This document shows, piece after piece, positions 21,118-37,752 of a DNA stretch of 64,000 bases. Source of the DNA: Alsobacter sp045348435 (lineage in GTDB: Bacteria > Pseudomonadota > Alphaproteobacteria > Rhizobiales > Beijerinckiaceae); contig NZ_CP157484.1 in the NCBI RefSeq assembly GCF_045348435.1, forward strand, positions 3,224,001 to 3,288,000. The letters run 5' to 3'. The translations under genes were made by a program, and so were the position numbers. How positions within the stretch are numbered: the first letter of the stretch is position 1; every line of letters begins with the position of its first letter. The notes beneath the pieces are model-generated. The model saw nothing but the letters and a program-made list of their open reading frames with translations. It did not search any database and was not told the DNA's origin.

Positions 21118-22232
21118 AGGTGTCGATCGTCCATGACTGGTTCTTCGAGATCGCCGGATCCGAGAAGGTCGTCAAGCAGATGCTCGAAATCTGGCCGCAG
21201 GCGAAGTTGCATGCCCAGTTCTGCAAGCTCGATGCGGCCCAGATCGCGCAACTCGGCCTTCCACCCGTCGAGACCACCTGGCTCCAGCATGCGCCAGGCA
21301 TCGCGCGCTTTCCGTCCCTCTACGTGCCGTTCATGCCTCTCTCGATCGAGACGCTGGACGTGTCGTCGGCCGACGTCGTCATCAGTTCGCACCATACCGC
21401 CGCGAAGGGCGTCCTGACCTCACCGGAGCAGCTTCACCTTTGCTACTGCTATTCCCCGCTGCGGGCGGCGTGGGACCTGCGGGAGGAATACCTGTCCAAG
21501 GTGCCAGCCCCCCTGCGTCCCCTCGGGCGCTACGCGCTGCATCGGCTGCGCCGGTCGGAGGTGCAGGCGTCCTTCGGCGTGGACCATTTCATCGCCATCT
21601 CCCGCTTCGTCGCGCAGCGGATCAGCAAGTATTACCGTCGCGAAGCGACGATCATCCATCCGCCCGCCGAATTGGACGCCTATTCGGTTGGCGCTGAGAA
21701 GGATGACTTCTTTCTCTGCCTCGGCAGACTCGTGCGCTACAAGCAGGCCGGGATGATCGTGGAGGCGTTCCGCCGCATGCCGAACCGCCGCCTCGTGGTC
21801 ATCGGCGAGGGCGAAGACGCCGCCCTGCTCTCACGCCTGGCCGAAGGCTGCCCGAACATCCAACTGATGGGTCGCCAGCCCGACGACGTGGTCAAGGACC
21901 ACCTGCAGCGCGCCAGGGCCCTTGTGCTGGCCAGCATCGAAGACTTCGGCCTGACCACCGTGGAGGCCCAGGCCTGCGGAACGCCTGTCATCGGCTACGA
22001 CCGCGGCGGCATCCGCGACATCATCGTGGATCCCGCGCACGGGCTCCTCTATGCACAGCGCGGACCCGCCGAAATCCAGCAGGCCGTGGAGCGCTTCGTC
22101 GAAATCGAGAGCACATTCAGCGCCCAGGCCTGCGCCGAGAACGCACAGCGCTTCAGCAAGGATCGCTTCGCCGAGCGCCTTCGCGGCGTTCTGGACCAGC
22201 AGCTCGACCTCACGAGAGAACGGCTGAACTGA
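21114..22232 (+). CDS. Family 4 glycosyltransferase
   Basis: Retaining GT-B glycosyltransferase using a nucleotide sugar. The 372-residue protein begins VKVSIVHDWFFEIAGSEKV (GTG start overlapping the GtrA stop) and has the C-terminal nucleotide-sugar site with IGEGEDAALL, SIEDFGLTTVEAQACGTPVIGYDRGG (EX7E-type motif around residues 270-295). No membrane segment is present, so it acts at the cytoplasmic face. It ends 12 bases before the convergent gene at 22245. Confidence 0.93.
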   Translation: MKVSIVHDWFFEIAGSEKVVKQMLEIWPQAKLHAQFCKLDAAQIAQLGLPPVETTWLQHAPGIARFPSLYVPFMPLSIETLDVSSADVVISSHHTAAKGVLTSPEQLHLCYCYSPLRAAWDLREEYLSKVPAPLRPLGRYALHRLRRSEVQASFGVDHFIAISRFVAQRISKYYRREATIIHPPAELDAYSVGAEKDDFFLCLGRLVRYKQAGMIVEAFRRMPNRRLVVIGEGEDAALLSRLAEGCPNIQLMGRQPDDVVKDHLQRARALVLASIEDFGLTTVEAQACGTPVIGYDRGGIRDIIVDPAHGLLYAQRGPAEIQQAVERFVEIESTFSAQACAENAQRFSKDRFAERLRGVLDQQLDLTRERLN

Positions 22233-22244
22233 CGGAAGAGCGCC

Positions 22245-23477
22245 TCAGGCGCTGCGCCGGGCGCTCGCCGCCGATGGCGCCTCGGCCGGCACGGGCGCCG
22301 GCTCCGCGGCGGGTTGCGCCTGGACCTGCGGACGGCCGTCGATCATGCTCCACACGAAGAAGCCGCACATCATCGTCTGGAACCCGACCGCCAGCAGCGT
22401 CGTCCCCAGGACCGCCGGCAATACGTGGGGCAGCGGCCGAAAGTCATGCGCGCTCCAGAACGCCGTGACGGACGCCAACTCCAGCAGCCCCGCGCCACTG
22501 ATCAGCGCGCCGCCAATGAGCAGCCTCTCGAGCGTGAACGCCTCGCTCCAGCGCCGGTACTTCGCCGAGGCAGGCCTGATTCCGGCCTGGATGCTGGCGT
22601 GCTGCGCCGCCAGGCTGAAGAGAAACGTCTGGTGCGCGAGCGTGACCATCGCGCCGCCCAAGATCGTCCAGGCCGCCCCGAAGAACGCGGCGGGCAGGCC
22701 GACGAGGGGCGCCACCAGCGACCCCATCATCAGGAAGGCGCCGAGGGCGCCGAGCACCGCGGCGGGGGCCGCGAACAGCCAGGCCGGGCTCATCAGCAAC
22801 AGGAAGCGCAGGTGGCGCCAGCCGTCCCGCCAGGGCCGCAGATGCGGAGGCCGGTTCCGCAGATCGGGCGACAGGGTCGCGGGGACTTCGGCGATCTTCA
22901 GGCCCAGAAGGCAGGCCTTCACGACCATCTCGCTGGCGAACTCCATGCCGTCGCCGCAGAGCTGGAGGCGCACGAAGCTGCGCCGGGTCAGCGCCCGCAG
23001 GCCGCAATGGGCGTCCGAGACCGACGCGCGAAAGAAGAGGTTGAGCACGCCGGTGAGGATCGGGTTGCCGATATAGCGGTTCTTCCAGGGCATGGCGCCG
23101 GGGGCGATGCCGCCCTTGAAGCGCGAGCCCATGCAGATGTCCGCGCCGCCGGCGAGGGCCGCCACCATCGCGACCGCATCGCGGAAGTCATAGGATCCGT
23201 CCGCGTCGCCCATGACGAGATAGCGCCCGCGCGCGGCCTCGAAGCCGCCTCGCAGCGCCGCGCCATAGCCCCGCCGGCTGACCGGCGCCACCCGGGCGCC
23301 GAGCTCCGCGGCGATCTCCTGGCTCCCGTCCGTGCTGCCGTTGTCGGCGATGACGATCTCGCCAACCAGGCCATGATGCGTCGCCAGGAGCTCGAGAGCT
23401 TCCTGCGCATTGGCGATGCAGTGGGCCAGGGACTCCCGCTCATTCAGGCAGGGCATTACGATCGAGACGTCAACCAT
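22245..23477 (-). CDS. Family 2 glycosyltransferase with C-terminal membrane domain
   Basis: Inverting GT-A enzyme of the dolichyl/polyprenyl-phosphate sugar synthase type. The 410 residues start MVDVSIVMPCLNERESL; IVIADNGSTDGSQ and YLVMGDADGSYDF carry the metal-binding acidic residues, and SDAHCGLRALTR follows. From about residue 225 there are four hydrophobic segments, as in membrane-anchored polyprenol enzymes. It probably charges a polyprenyl phosphate for the GT-C/GtrA system encoded beside it, but is transcribed from the opposite strand. The start at 23477 gives the standard N-terminus. Confidence 0.9.
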   Translation of the reverse strand: MVDVSIVMPCLNERESLAHCIANAQEALELLATHHGLVGEIVIADNGSTDGSQEIAAELGARVAPVSRRGYGAALRGGFEAARGRYLVMGDADGSYDFRDAVAMVAALAGGADICMGSRFKGGIAPGAMPWKNRYIGNPILTGVLNLFFRASVSDAHCGLRALTRRSFVRLQLCGDGMEFASEMVVKACLLGLKIAEVPATLSPDLRNRPPHLRPWRDGWRHLRFLLLMSPAWLFAAPAAVLGALGAFLMMGSLVAPLVGLPAAFFGAAWTILGGAMVTLAHQTFLFSLAAQHASIQAGIRPASAKYRRWSEAFTLERLLIGGALISGAGLLELASVTAFWSAHDFRPLPHVLPAVLGTTLLAVGFQTMMCGFFVWSMIDGRPQVQAQPAAEPAPVPAEAPSAASARRSA

Positions 23478-23553
23478 GGCGGAGCGGTTCTCAAAACTTG
23501 GCGCACCCACCCTGCACCGACCCGCTTAAAATTCAGTCTCCACCATCGCTGAA

Positions 23554-23584
23554 AACAAAAAGGCCGGCCCGAGGGCCGGCCTTT
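23554..23584 (-). terminator. Intrinsic terminator of rpoBC
   Basis: On the minus strand, AAAGGCCGGCCC pairs with GGGCCGGCCTTT around a short CTC loop and is followed by a run TTTTTGTTTTC. It lies just after the rpoC stop and before the GT2 gene, so it closes the rplJL-rpoBC transcript. The symmetric stem might also act in the other direction. Confidence 0.85.
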
Positions 23585-23608
23585 GTCAAGGGTGGTCGAC
23601 GGCCCGGA

Positions 23609-27802
<4,194 letters not shown>

Positions 27803-27942
27803 CGCCGTCTCCTGGCTCTGCGGAGATCCGCCGCCGCCGCGGTGGGGATCTGCCGGAACAATTCTTCAGTGGCGTCGGGCGGCCGTCCGCCCGGCGGTGT
27901 CGGGGCGCGCGCGGGGATCGCGCGGCGCCCTGTCGTTGTCGT

Positions 27943-32064
<4,122 letters not shown>

Positions 32065-32240
32065 CTCGTTCCTCACTCCTTCGGATCGACCGCCCCGTCA
32101 TCCCCCGCATGGCGCCGCAGCCCATGCCGGTCGGTGTCGGCGTCCGTGATATCGGCCTTCCGGCCCTGCCTGGTCCGCCCGGCGCCGCAGCGGCCAACGG
32201 TTGACGGAACCGCTGGTCGTGGTCGCCTCGACGGCAAGAA

Positions 32241-32267
32241 GGTCCCGGGGCGACGGGCCCCGGGACC
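32241..32267 (-). promoter_or_regulatory. Strong hairpin in rplL-rpoB gap, attenuator candidate
   Basis: Perfect 11-bp arms GGTCCCGGGGC (32241-32251) and GCCCCGGGACC (32257-32267) flank GACGG. On the minus strand the stem is followed by TTCTTGCC, a weak T-rich stretch. In E. coli a partial terminator between rplL and rpoB reduces polymerase relative to ribosomal protein expression; this hairpin is placed to do the same, though that is inference. Confidence 0.55.
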
Positions 32268-32323
32268 GCGACGCAGCCGCTAGGCTGCGCGTTCGACGAC
32301 GCGCCGCATGCGCGGCGCGCGGA

Positions 32324-32698
32324 TTACTTGAGCTCGACCTTGGCGCCGGCCTTCTCGAGCTGCTCCTTGAGCTTGTTGGCCTCTTCCTTCGAGACCGACT
32401 CCTTCACGGGCTTCGGAGCGCCTTCGACCAGGTCCTTGGCCTCCTTGAGGCCGAGGCCGGTGATCGCGCGGACCTCCTTGATGACCTCGATCTTCTTCTC
32501 GCCGGCGGCGGCGAGGACGACCGTGAACTCGGTCTGCTCCTCGGCGGCCGGAGCCGCGGCGCCGGCGGCCGGAGCGGCGACCGCCACGGCGGCGGCGGCG
32601 GAGACGCCCCACTTCTCTTCGAGGAGCTTCGCGAGCTCGGCGGCCTCGAGAACGGTCAGGGACGAGAGCTCGTCAACGAGCTTGGACAGATCAGCCAT
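32324..32698 (-). CDS. rplL: 50S ribosomal protein L7/L12
   Basis: Stalk protein that recruits translation GTPases. The 124-residue protein has an N-terminal dimerisation domain, an Ala-rich hinge (about residues 37-52) and the C-terminal domain with EKKIEVIKEVRAITGLGLKEAKDLVE. It follows rplJ after 63 bases. Confidence 0.98.
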   Translation of the reverse strand: MADLSKLVDELSSLTVLEAAELAKLLEEKWGVSAAAAVAVAAPAAGAAAPAAEEQTEFTVVLAAAGEKKIEVIKEVRAITGLGLKEAKDLVEGAPKPVKESVSKEEANKLKEQLEKAGAKVELK

Positions 32699-32761
32699 AG
32701 TTGTACTTCCTTGGAGTTGGTGTTCGAACCAGCTTCTGGTGCGAGATGGGACGGAACGGCC

Positions 32762-33277
32762 TTACGCCGCGTCTCTCTTGGCATAGGCTCCGAACACGCG
32801 GGCGAGCTTGGCCGCCGGCGCGGTGGAGAGCTGAGCGATCTTCGTCGCCGGAGCCTGGATGAGGCCGACGAGCTTGGCGCGCAGTTCGTCCAGGGACGGC
32901 ATCGTGGCCAAAGCCTTGACGCCATCCGTGTTCAGAGCGGTCTTACCCATCGCTCCGCCAAGAATCACGAGCTTGTCGTTGGTCTTGGAGAAGTCGACGG
33001 CGACCTTGGCAGCCGCAACGGGGTCGCTGCTGTAAGCCAGCAGCGTGGGGCCCTTCAGGAGGGCTCCGATCGAAGCGACGTCCGTGCCTTCGAGAGCGAT
33101 CTTGGCGAGGCGGTTTTTCGCCACCTTCACGGATGCGCCGGCCTGCTTCATCTGCGCGCGCAGCTTCTGCATGTCGGCGACCGTGAGGCCGGCGTAGTGG
33201 GCGACGACGACGACGCTGGTCTCGTTGAAGACCGTATTGAGCGTGCCGACGAGCTCACGCTTAGCCGCTTTTTCCAC
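32762..33277 (-). CDS. rplJ: 50S ribosomal protein L10
   Basis: L10 anchors L7/L12 to 23S rRNA and, with it, represses its own mRNA in many bacteria. The 171-residue protein begins MEKAAKRELVGTLNTVFNETSVVVV and has the typical ADMQKLRAQMKQAGASVKVAKNRL region. The unusually long upstream leader suits such control. Confidence 0.97.
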   Translation of the reverse strand: MEKAAKRELVGTLNTVFNETSVVVVAHYAGLTVADMQKLRAQMKQAGASVKVAKNRLAKIALEGTDVASIGALLKGPTLLAYSSDPVAAAKVAVDFSKTNDKLVILGGAMGKTALNTDGVKALATMPSLDELRAKLVGLIQAPATKIAQLSTAPAAKLARVFGAYAKRDAA

Positions 33278-33866
33278 GGGGCTCTCTCCGGTTGGCGGGG
33301 ACAGATGTCCCGCCGGTTGCTGAATGCCGCCTTCCGGGCGAGCCCGGCCGACGACGCTTCCGACGTGCCTGTCCCCGGATCTGGACCGCCTCGCGGCGAC
33401 CCCTACCCGGTCTGAAGGTTCGAACCAACTCAGGACCTTGCGGTCCCCAAAACTGGTCTTCCCCGTCTGTGCAGGCCCGCACGGCCGAAGCCGCTTGAAT
33501 TATGCTCATCCGAAGATGAGGCGCCTGCAGTCTCGGACAGGACATGGCCGGCCAAGACCAGAGGGTTTCCCCTTGGGCTTGCCGGCCGTCCCGGCCAGTT
33601 ACCTGACCGGAAACTTGGACGTGCAAAACGGGCCAAAAGGCATGATCTGCACGCGATGTCTGGAACTCATCGAGTGTCCATAGACGCTTTGGACACGAAT
33701 GCCAAGCGCAAAAGGCGAAACAATGAACGTGTTCCACAGGGCGGCGGCGGCGCAACGCCACAGGCCCAGGGGCGAAACGGTCGCGATGAGGCGCCGGAAA
33801 GCCGATATGGACCCTGCGCTTTGCCGAATCAAGGCCTCGCGGGTCTGATAGGCGACGGAGAACGGC
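33278..33866. other. Divergent leader region between rplJ and DUF4105 gene
   Basis: This 589-base stretch has no convincing gene. It carries a candidate rplJ promoter (33677-33705) and a hairpin at 33505-33520 whose minus-strand form is CTCATC-TTCG-GATGAG, a UUCG tetraloop. The remainder probably forms the L10 leader RNA; the L10 binding site could not be located by eye. Confidence 0.5.
33677..33705 (-). promoter_or_regulatory. Candidate rplJL-rpoBC promoter
   Basis: Minus-strand TTGGCA (33705-33700) and TATGGA (33682-33677) are 17 bases apart. If used, the rplJ leader would be about 390 bases. The -35 match is good (5 of 6) and the -10 weak (3 of 6). Confidence 0.4.
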
Positions 33867-34859
33867 ATGAGACGCGCGGCGGGCCTGCTCCTGATCGTGA
33901 CTTCGACGCTCGCGACGCTGGGCATGGCGGCGTGGGGCGCCCTGGCGCTCTGGTTTCAGGCCCCCTTCGGCGAGGCGGGCCGCGCCGCGCCGCCGGCGAT
34001 CTGGACGATCGCCGTCGTGGTCCTGCTGGCCATGGCGCTTCGCGGCCGCGCCCGGTTCGCCTGGCCGGCGCTGGCCGGCCTCGCCGTGGCGATCCTGGCC
34101 TGGTGGTCGACGATCCTGCCCTCCAACGACCGCGACTGGGCGCCCGACGTCGCCCGAACCGTCACCGCCCGCGTCGAGGGCTCCACGCTGGTGGTCGAGA
34201 ATGTGCGCGATTTCGTCTGGCGCACCGACGAGGACTTCGACGAGCGGTGGGAGACACGCCGCTACGACCTCGACCGCATCGCCGGCGCCGACCTCTTCCT
34301 GTCCTACTGGGCTGGCGAAGCCATCGCCCACGCCATCGTGAGCTTCGCCTTCGACGGGTCCCCTCCCCTGGCCTTCTCCATCGAGATCCGACGCCGGCGC
34401 GGCGAGCAGTTCTCGTCCGTGGCGGGCTTTTTCCGACGCTACGAACTCGCCTTCATCGCCGCCGACGAACGCGACGTGGTCAAGGTGCGGGCCACGGTTC
34501 GCCACGAGGACGTGCGGCTCTACAGGATCGACATCCGGCCCCAGACCGCCCGGCGGCTGCTGATGTCCTATGTGGCCATGGCCAACGAGGCGGCGGCGAG
34601 CCCGCGCTGGTACAACTCGCTCACGACCAACTGCACGACCGTGATCTTCGGCATGGCCCGGGTGCTGGATCCCGGCGTCCCGCGCGACTGGCGCGTGCTC
34701 TTCTCGGGCTATCTGCCCGGCTATCTATACGACGCCGGCTTCCTGCGCCGTGACGCGCCGCTGAAAAGCCTCGTCGCCCAATCGCACATCGCCGCAAAAG
34801 CGCCAGGGCCGGCGGACGACCCGGACTTCTCCCGCCGCATCCGCGAAGGCGTCCGGTAG
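33867..34859 (+). CDS. DUF4105 domain membrane protein
   Basis: Function unknown. The 330-residue protein has three hydrophobic segments in the first 90 residues, then a periplasmic domain starting LPSNDRDWAPDVARTV, with VENVRDFVWRT near residue 112 and the conserved YNSLTTNCTTVIF (about residues 250-262). The Cys/Asn-containing segment resembles a NlpC/P60-like catalytic site, and related proteins have been proposed to act on the cell envelope. GGAGA precedes the ATG. It lies between the rplJ and rplA blocks on the opposite strand. Confidence 0.85.
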   Translation: MRRAAGLLLIVTSTLATLGMAAWGALALWFQAPFGEAGRAAPPAIWTIAVVVLLAMALRGRARFAWPALAGLAVAILAWWSTILPSNDRDWAPDVARTVTARVEGSTLVVENVRDFVWRTDEDFDERWETRRYDLDRIAGADLFLSYWAGEAIAHAIVSFAFDGSPPLAFSIEIRRRRGEQFSSVAGFFRRYELAFIAADERDVVKVRATVRHEDVRLYRIDIRPQTARRLLMSYVAMANEAAASPRWYNSLTTNCTTVIFGMARVLDPGVPRDWRVLFSGYLPGYLYDAGFLRRDAPLKSLVAQSHIAAKAPGPADDPDFSRRIREGVR

Positions 34860-34883
34860 GCGCGATCTGCGGCGCGGACGCGC

Positions 34884-35111
34884 TCAGCTGGGGACGCGGG
34901 CGACCTTCTTGACCGGCCCGCGCGAGCGGCCCGACTTCTCGGCGATCTCGCGATCCTGCGCCTCGATGATGGCGCGGATCTCCTTGTCGGCGTCGAGGCT
35001 GCTGACGGCCTCCCGCGGCACCTTGCGGTTCGAGCTCAGGGTCCCGTCCTCATAGGTGACGTTATAGAGCACGAACTCCGAATCGTTCTGCTTCTTGCTC
35101 TTCTTGGCCAT
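34884..35111 (-). CDS. Small conserved-looking hypothetical protein
   Basis: Function unknown. The 75-residue, highly charged protein starts MAKKSKKQNDSEFVLYNVTYEDG and ends with a basic SGRSRGPVKKVARVPS. No membrane segment. The start at 35111 is favoured because the upstream in-frame extension overlaps the rplA terminator. It is in the same orientation as rplA but behind its terminator, so it probably has its own promoter. Confidence 0.65.
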   Translation of the reverse strand: MAKKSKKQNDSEFVLYNVTYEDGTLSSNRKVPREAVSSLDADKEIRAIIEAQDREIAEKSGRSRGPVKKVARVPS

Positions 35112-35269
35112 GGCGCTGCTCTTGGGTTCGAGGGGGCGAAACCCGGCCGCCGAAGCCGGAGGCCGGAACGCATGGGAGGGTCCGCGGCCAGAACCGCCCG
35201 GCTGACCCGGCGGTTCCGGAGCCTTCAGCGTGCACATGGGAGCCAGGGTTTGTGCAAGCGCCGGAAACG

Positions 35270-35299
35270 AAAAGGGCCCCACCGAAGCGAGGCCCTTCT
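35270..35299 (-). terminator. Terminator of secE-nusG-rplK-rplA operon
   Basis: Minus-strand AAGGGCC and GGGCCCTT arms enclose a loop containing CTTCGG and are followed by TTTCGTTT. It begins just after the rplA stop at 35322. Confidence 0.8.
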
Positions 35300-35321
35300 C
35301 CATTCGAGAGCGGTCAGGCGA

Positions 35322-36038
35322 TCAGGCGTTGGCCTGGGTCGCTCCGCCGATGACGCTGGACGGGTCGATCTTGACGCCCGGGCCCATCGTCGAGGAGATC
35401 GCGATGCGCTGCACATAGGTGCCCTTCGCGCCGGCCGGCTTGGCGCGCGACACGGCGTCGGCGAAAGCGCGGATGTTCTCGATGAGCTTGTCGGCGTCGA
35501 ACGAGGCCTTGCCGACGCCGGCGTGCACGATGCCCGCCTTCTCGACGCGGAACTCGACGGCGCCGCCCTTGGCGGCCTTCACCGCGCCGGCGACGTCCGG
35601 GGTCACGGTGCCGACCTTCGGGTTCGGCATCAGGCCGCGCGGGCCGAGCACCTTACCCAGGCGGCCGACGAGCGGCATCATGTCCGGGGTCGCGATGCAG
35701 CGGTCGAAGTCGATCTTGCCCGAGTTGATGATCTCGACGAGATCCTCGGCGCCGACGATGTCGGCCCCGGCGGCCCTCGCCTCGTCGGCCTTGCCGCCGC
35801 GCGCGAACACGGCGACGCGGACGTCGCGGCCCGAGCCGTTCGGCAGGTTGCAGACGCCGCGGACCATCTGGTCGGCGTGACGCGGATCGACGCCGAGATT
35901 CATCGCGACTTCGATCGTCTCGTCGAACTTGGCCGTGGCGCGCTCCTTGACGAGGCTCACGGCGTCGGAGATCGGGTACAGCTTGACCCGGTCGATGCCC
36001 TCACGGGTGGAGCGGACGCGCTTTGCAATCTTCGCCAT
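35322..36038 (-). CDS. rplA: 50S ribosomal protein L1
   Basis: L1 forms the stalk at the E site and in many bacteria represses rplK-rplA translation. The 238-residue protein has the L1 signature MPLVGRLGKVLGPRGLMPNPKVGTV (about residues 118-142) and ends GPGVKIDPSSVIGG. It follows rplK by 2 bases; an alternative start two codons upstream would overlap it. Confidence 0.98.
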   Translation of the reverse strand: MAKIAKRVRSTREGIDRVKLYPISDAVSLVKERATAKFDETIEVAMNLGVDPRHADQMVRGVCNLPNGSGRDVRVAVFARGGKADEARAAGADIVGAEDLVEIINSGKIDFDRCIATPDMMPLVGRLGKVLGPRGLMPNPKVGTVTPDVAGAVKAAKGGAVEFRVEKAGIVHAGVGKASFDADKLIENIRAFADAVSRAKPAGAKGTYVQRIAISSTMGPGVKIDPSSVIGGATQANA

Positions 36039-36040
36039 GA

Positions 36041-36487
36041 TCAACCCACCACCTCGAGGCCCATGGAACGGGCGGAGCCTTCGATCATCTGCGCGGCCGA
36101 CTCGATGGTCGAGCAGTTGAGGTCAGGCATCTTCTTTTCGGCGATCTCGCGGATCTGCTCGCGCGTCACCTTGCCGATGAAGCCGCGGCCCGGGGTCTTG
36201 TGCCCGGAAGCGGGCTTCTTGCCGAGCTTGAGATTGGCCGCCCGCTTCAGGAAGTAGGTGACCGGAGGCTGCTTCATCTCGAACGTGAAGGAGCGATCCT
36301 GATACGCGGTGATGACCACCGGGATCGGGGTGCCCTTCTCCATCTGCGCGGTGCGCGCATTGAAGGCCTTGCAGAATTCCATGATGTTCAGGCCGCGCTG
36401 ACCCAGCGCAGGTCCGATCGGGGGCGACGGGTTCGCCGCGCCGGCCGGAACCTGAAGCTTCACGTAGCCCGTGATCTTCTTCGCCAT
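36041..36487 (-). CDS. rplK: 50S ribosomal protein L11
   Basis: L11 forms the GTPase-associated centre with 23S rRNA and is the site of RelA activation and thiostrepton binding. The 148-residue protein starts MAKKITGYVKLQVPAGAANPSPPIGPALGQ and has the SFTFEMKQPPVTYFLKRA segment. The start at 36487 yields the canonical N-terminus. Confidence 0.98.
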   Translation of the reverse strand: MAKKITGYVKLQVPAGAANPSPPIGPALGQRGLNIMEFCKAFNARTAQMEKGTPIPVVITAYQDRSFTFEMKQPPVTYFLKRAANLKLGKKPASGHKTPGRGFIGKVTREQIREIAEKKMPDLNCSTIESAAQMIEGSARSMGLEVVG

Positions 36488-36630
36488 GATGGCTGCTCCT
36501 CGGAAGACCGGCGGCCCTCTCGGGAACGCCGGCTGGCGCGGTCGGGCGATGGGCCCTCCGCGCCGGGTTTGCAGTTCGCGGTGCGGCATGGTCTCCCGGC
36601 TGGCGACCGGGCATGCCTCCCGCAGTGGAA

Positions 36631-36675
36631 CGCCCCGGCGAACCGGGGCGTGGATCGCCCCGGCGAACCGGGGCG
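36631..36675 (-). repeat. Tandem pair of identical UUCG-loop hairpins in nusG-rplK gap
   Basis: The same 20-base palindrome occurs at 36631-36650 and 36656-36675 (arms CGCCCCGG and CCGGGGCG), 5 bases apart. Read on the transcribed minus strand, each has a TTCG loop on an 8-bp GC stem, the most stable tetraloop type. They lie in the 278-base gap between nusG and rplK and could serve as RNase E barriers, processing signals or attenuators. Confidence 0.7.
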
Positions 36676-36765
36676 CGTCTCCCTAGCCGACACGGCCGGG
36701 AAATTCAAGCAAAGGGTCGGGCCATCTCGCGAGGACGAGCGAACCGGCGATCCCGCGGCGAAGCC

Positions 36766-37296
36766 TCAGACCTTCTCCACCTGGGCGTATTCGAGCTCCA
36801 CCGGGGTGGCGCGCCCGAAGATCGAGACCGCGACCTTGAGGCGGGCGCGGCTCTCGTCGACCTCCTCGACCACGCCGTTGAACGACGCGAAGGGCCCATC
36901 GGACACGCGCACCTGTTCGCCGATCTCGAAGGCTATGGAGGGCTTCGGACGCTCGACGCCGTCGGCCACCTGGCCCTTGATGCGCTCGGCTTCGCGATCG
37001 GGGATCGGCATCGGCTTCTTGTCGGTGCCGAGGAAGCCCGTCACCTTCGGGGTGTTCTTGATGAGATGGTAGACGTCGTCCGTCATGTCGCACTTCACCA
37101 GCACGTAGCCGGGGAAGAACTTGCGCTCGGTGTCGATCTTGCGACCGCGGCGCACCTCGACGACCTTCTCGGTCGGCACCATCACCTCCTCGAACTTCTC
37201 CTCGAGATGGCGCTGGGCGGCCTGATCCCGGATCGACTGCGCGACCTTGTTCTCGAAGTTCGAATAGGCGTGGACGATGTACCAGCGCATGGCCAT
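36766..37296 (-). CDS. nusG: Transcription termination/antitermination factor NusG
   Basis: NusG binds RNA polymerase through its N-terminal domain and Rho or S10 through its KOW domain. The 176-residue protein has MRWYIVHAYSNFENKVA, the VPTEKVVEVRRGRK loop, FFPGYVLVKCDM, and the C-terminal GEQVRVSDGPFASFNGVVEEVD KOW region. The ATG at 37296 is used; a second ATG two codons later is possible. It is 15 bases after secE. Confidence 0.98.
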   Translation of the reverse strand: MAMRWYIVHAYSNFENKVAQSIRDQAAQRHLEEKFEEVMVPTEKVVEVRRGRKIDTERKFFPGYVLVKCDMTDDVYHLIKNTPKVTGFLGTDKKPMPIPDREAERIKGQVADGVERPKPSIAFEIGEQVRVSDGPFASFNGVVEEVDESRARLKVAVSIFGRATPVELEYAQVEKV

Positions 37297-37311
37297 GACG
37301 CGCGTTTCTCC

Positions 37312-37509
37312 TTACCGCCCTACGCCGAGCACGAGCGCGACGATCCAGCGGATGATCATATCGGAAAACAGGAAGAACACGCTCGCCAGGACGACCATGA
37401 GGAACACCATGCCGGTGGTCACCAGGGTTTCCTTGCGGGTCGGCCAAGTGACTTTCTCGGCCTCGGAGCGGACCTGCTGGATGAATTCGAACGGACTGGT
37501 CTTGGCCAT
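37312..37509 (-). CDS. secE: Protein translocase subunit SecE
   Basis: Small single-span SecYEG subunit. The 65-residue protein MAKTSPFEFIQQVRSEAEKVTWPTRKETLVTT has the WPTRKET cytoplasmic amphipathic motif and one C-terminal membrane helix. The start at 37509 gives the standard length. It is the first gene of the secE-nusG operon. Confidence 0.96.
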   Translation of the reverse strand: MAKTSPFEFIQQVRSEAEKVTWPTRKETLVTTGMVFLMVVLASVFFLFSDMIIRWIVALVLGVGR

Positions 37510-37614
37510 GCACACCACCGGAAGCGTGAGGCGGCAAGACCGCCCCGTCCTCTCGACCAAGCGCTCGGGGGCCGGGTGGCCGCGAGAACACGAAACGTCT
37601 TGGGAAGAGCCGAC

Positions 37615-37643
37615 CGATTAGGGCAAAGCGACGCGCGGGTCAA
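37615..37643 (-). promoter_or_regulatory. Candidate secE-nusG promoter
   Basis: Minus-strand TTGACC (37643-37638), 17 bases, then TAATCG (37620-37615). The same TAATCG at the same spacing lies before tuf copy 2, which supports a shared promoter form in this cluster despite the poor fit to the E. coli -10. Confidence 0.45.
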
Positions 37644-37752
37644 GCGATCGCCGCGACGCCTTCACGCTTCCGCAAGGATGTTGGCGGGATCGGGGGCTGA
37701 AGGCGGCTCCCGTTTTGTCGATTGTTAAGCGGTGCGGCCCCATGCTGCGCTC

